Virus record (IMG/VR): IMGVR_UViG_3300021963_000317
Coordinates: 1 to 37,672 of that record
DNA: 37,672 nucleotides
Strand: one strand, 5' to 3'
DNA from: a virus
Position 1 is the stretch's first letter, and every line of letters starts with the position of its first letter. The notes beneath the pieces are model-generated. The model saw only the letters and a list, made by a program, of their open reading frames with translations. It did no database searches and was not told the DNA's origin. Below, piece by piece: positions 37,461-37,672 of this stretch. Position numbers and translations under genes: made by a program.

Positions 37461-37672
37461 ATGCAAAAAACACAAGCAGACAAACCAAAGCAACAATCTT
37501 TGTTGAAGTCGTTAGCAGAATTTCAGTATGAATGCCCGATTATCCATAAGGATACTAGCGGATTCAACTATACTTATGCTGACTTACCAAAGATTATCAG
37601 TACTATCATGCCGTTAATGAAGAAGCATAAACTATGTTTCTCACAACCGCTTGAAGGAACGCAACTCCGCAC
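37461..37672 (+). CDS. erf: ERF annealase, N-terminal part (continues at contig start)
   Basis: ATG 37461 begins MQKTQADKPKQQSLLKSLAE, then the conserved KDTSGFNYTYADLPKIISTI region, and runs off the contig after Arg70; the frame continues through the terminal overlap into base 521. This copy is uninterrupted where the left copy lacks one base, so this is the reliable reading of the N-terminus. The basic N-terminal helix and YADLPKI segment belong to the ERF fold. Confidence 0.88.
   Translation, partial: MQKTQADKPKQQSLLKSLAEFQYECPIIHKDTSGFNYTYADLPKIISTIMPLMKKHKLCFSQPLEGTQLR
37547..37672. repeat. Terminal overlap of circular contig, right copy
   Basis: These 126 bases are identical to 8-133. 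Together they mark one circular junction; the unique genome is about 37.54 kb. Confidence 0.93.

Noticed and set aside
37539-37550. TTATCCATAA as a DnaA box
   Set aside because: It lies inside the ERF coding sequence, differs from TTATCCACA, and has no neighbouring boxes; not used as origin evidence.
1-37672. Integrase, excisionase, repressor, CRISPR array or tRNA genes
   Set aside because: I looked for their motifs, repeats and cloverleaf patterns and saw none; the phage is therefore treated as probably virulent, though small unrecognised regulators exist.

Overview
The window is an almost certainly complete genome of a tailed, long-tailed (siphovirus-type) phage infecting a Bacteroidota host, probably a flavobacterium-like organism. 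The last 126 bases (37547-37672) repeat bases 8-133 exactly, so the contig closes into a circle of about 37.54 kb, cut inside the recombinase gene. Every gene I accept is on the + strand. The Bacteroidota assignment rests on AT-rich DNA, the absence of Shine-Dalgarno sites, A/T-rich start contexts, a TTTG/TAnnTTTG-type promoter, and structural proteins of Bacteroidota-phage type. There is no tRNA, rRNA, CRISPR array, insertion sequence, integrase or recognisable lysogeny repressor.

Layout. (1) 34.9-37.7 kb, continuing across the junction to 6.5 kb, is the early/replication block: small early proteins, a DUF932 protein, an ERF single-strand annealing protein, a YqaJ-type exonuclease, a stand-alone DnaA domain IV protein, small winged-helix proteins, DnaB helicase, a VRR-NUC nuclease, a sigma-like protein, an HNH protein and a small protein with an SSB-like C-terminal tip. 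(2) 6.5-10.25 kb is a ParB-like gene followed by an unusual six-gene operon: TET-associated glycosyltransferase, sulfotransferase, TET/JBP dioxygenase, DUF2061 membrane protein, adenylylsulfate-kinase-like protein and a small nucleotidyltransferase. (3) 10.25-11.8 kb is terminase. (4) 11.8-31.7 kb holds tail, fibre, protease, scaffold, capsid, tail tube, portal and connector genes. (5) 31.7-34.2 kb is the lysis cassette (holin candidates, M15 endolysin, likely unimolecular spanin) plus a metallophosphoesterase. (6) 34.2-34.9 kb is a gene-free control region with helically phased repeats, a promoter and a long, apparently structured leader RNA.

The most interesting system is the 7.06-10.25 kb cassette. 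TET/JBP enzymes hydroxylate the 5-methyl group of a DNA pyrimidine, and TAGT enzymes are predicted to glycosylate that hydroxyl. Here the same tight operon also encodes an apparent sulfate-activation arm (nucleotidyltransferase and APS-kinase-like protein, with a DUF2061 protein often seen near sulfate-activation genes) and a PAPS-type sulfotransferase. Together they suggest a sulfated, probably sugar-linked hypermodified base, which would be anionic anti-restriction DNA chemistry that I do not know to be described. This is inference from gene content and motifs, not demonstrated chemistry.
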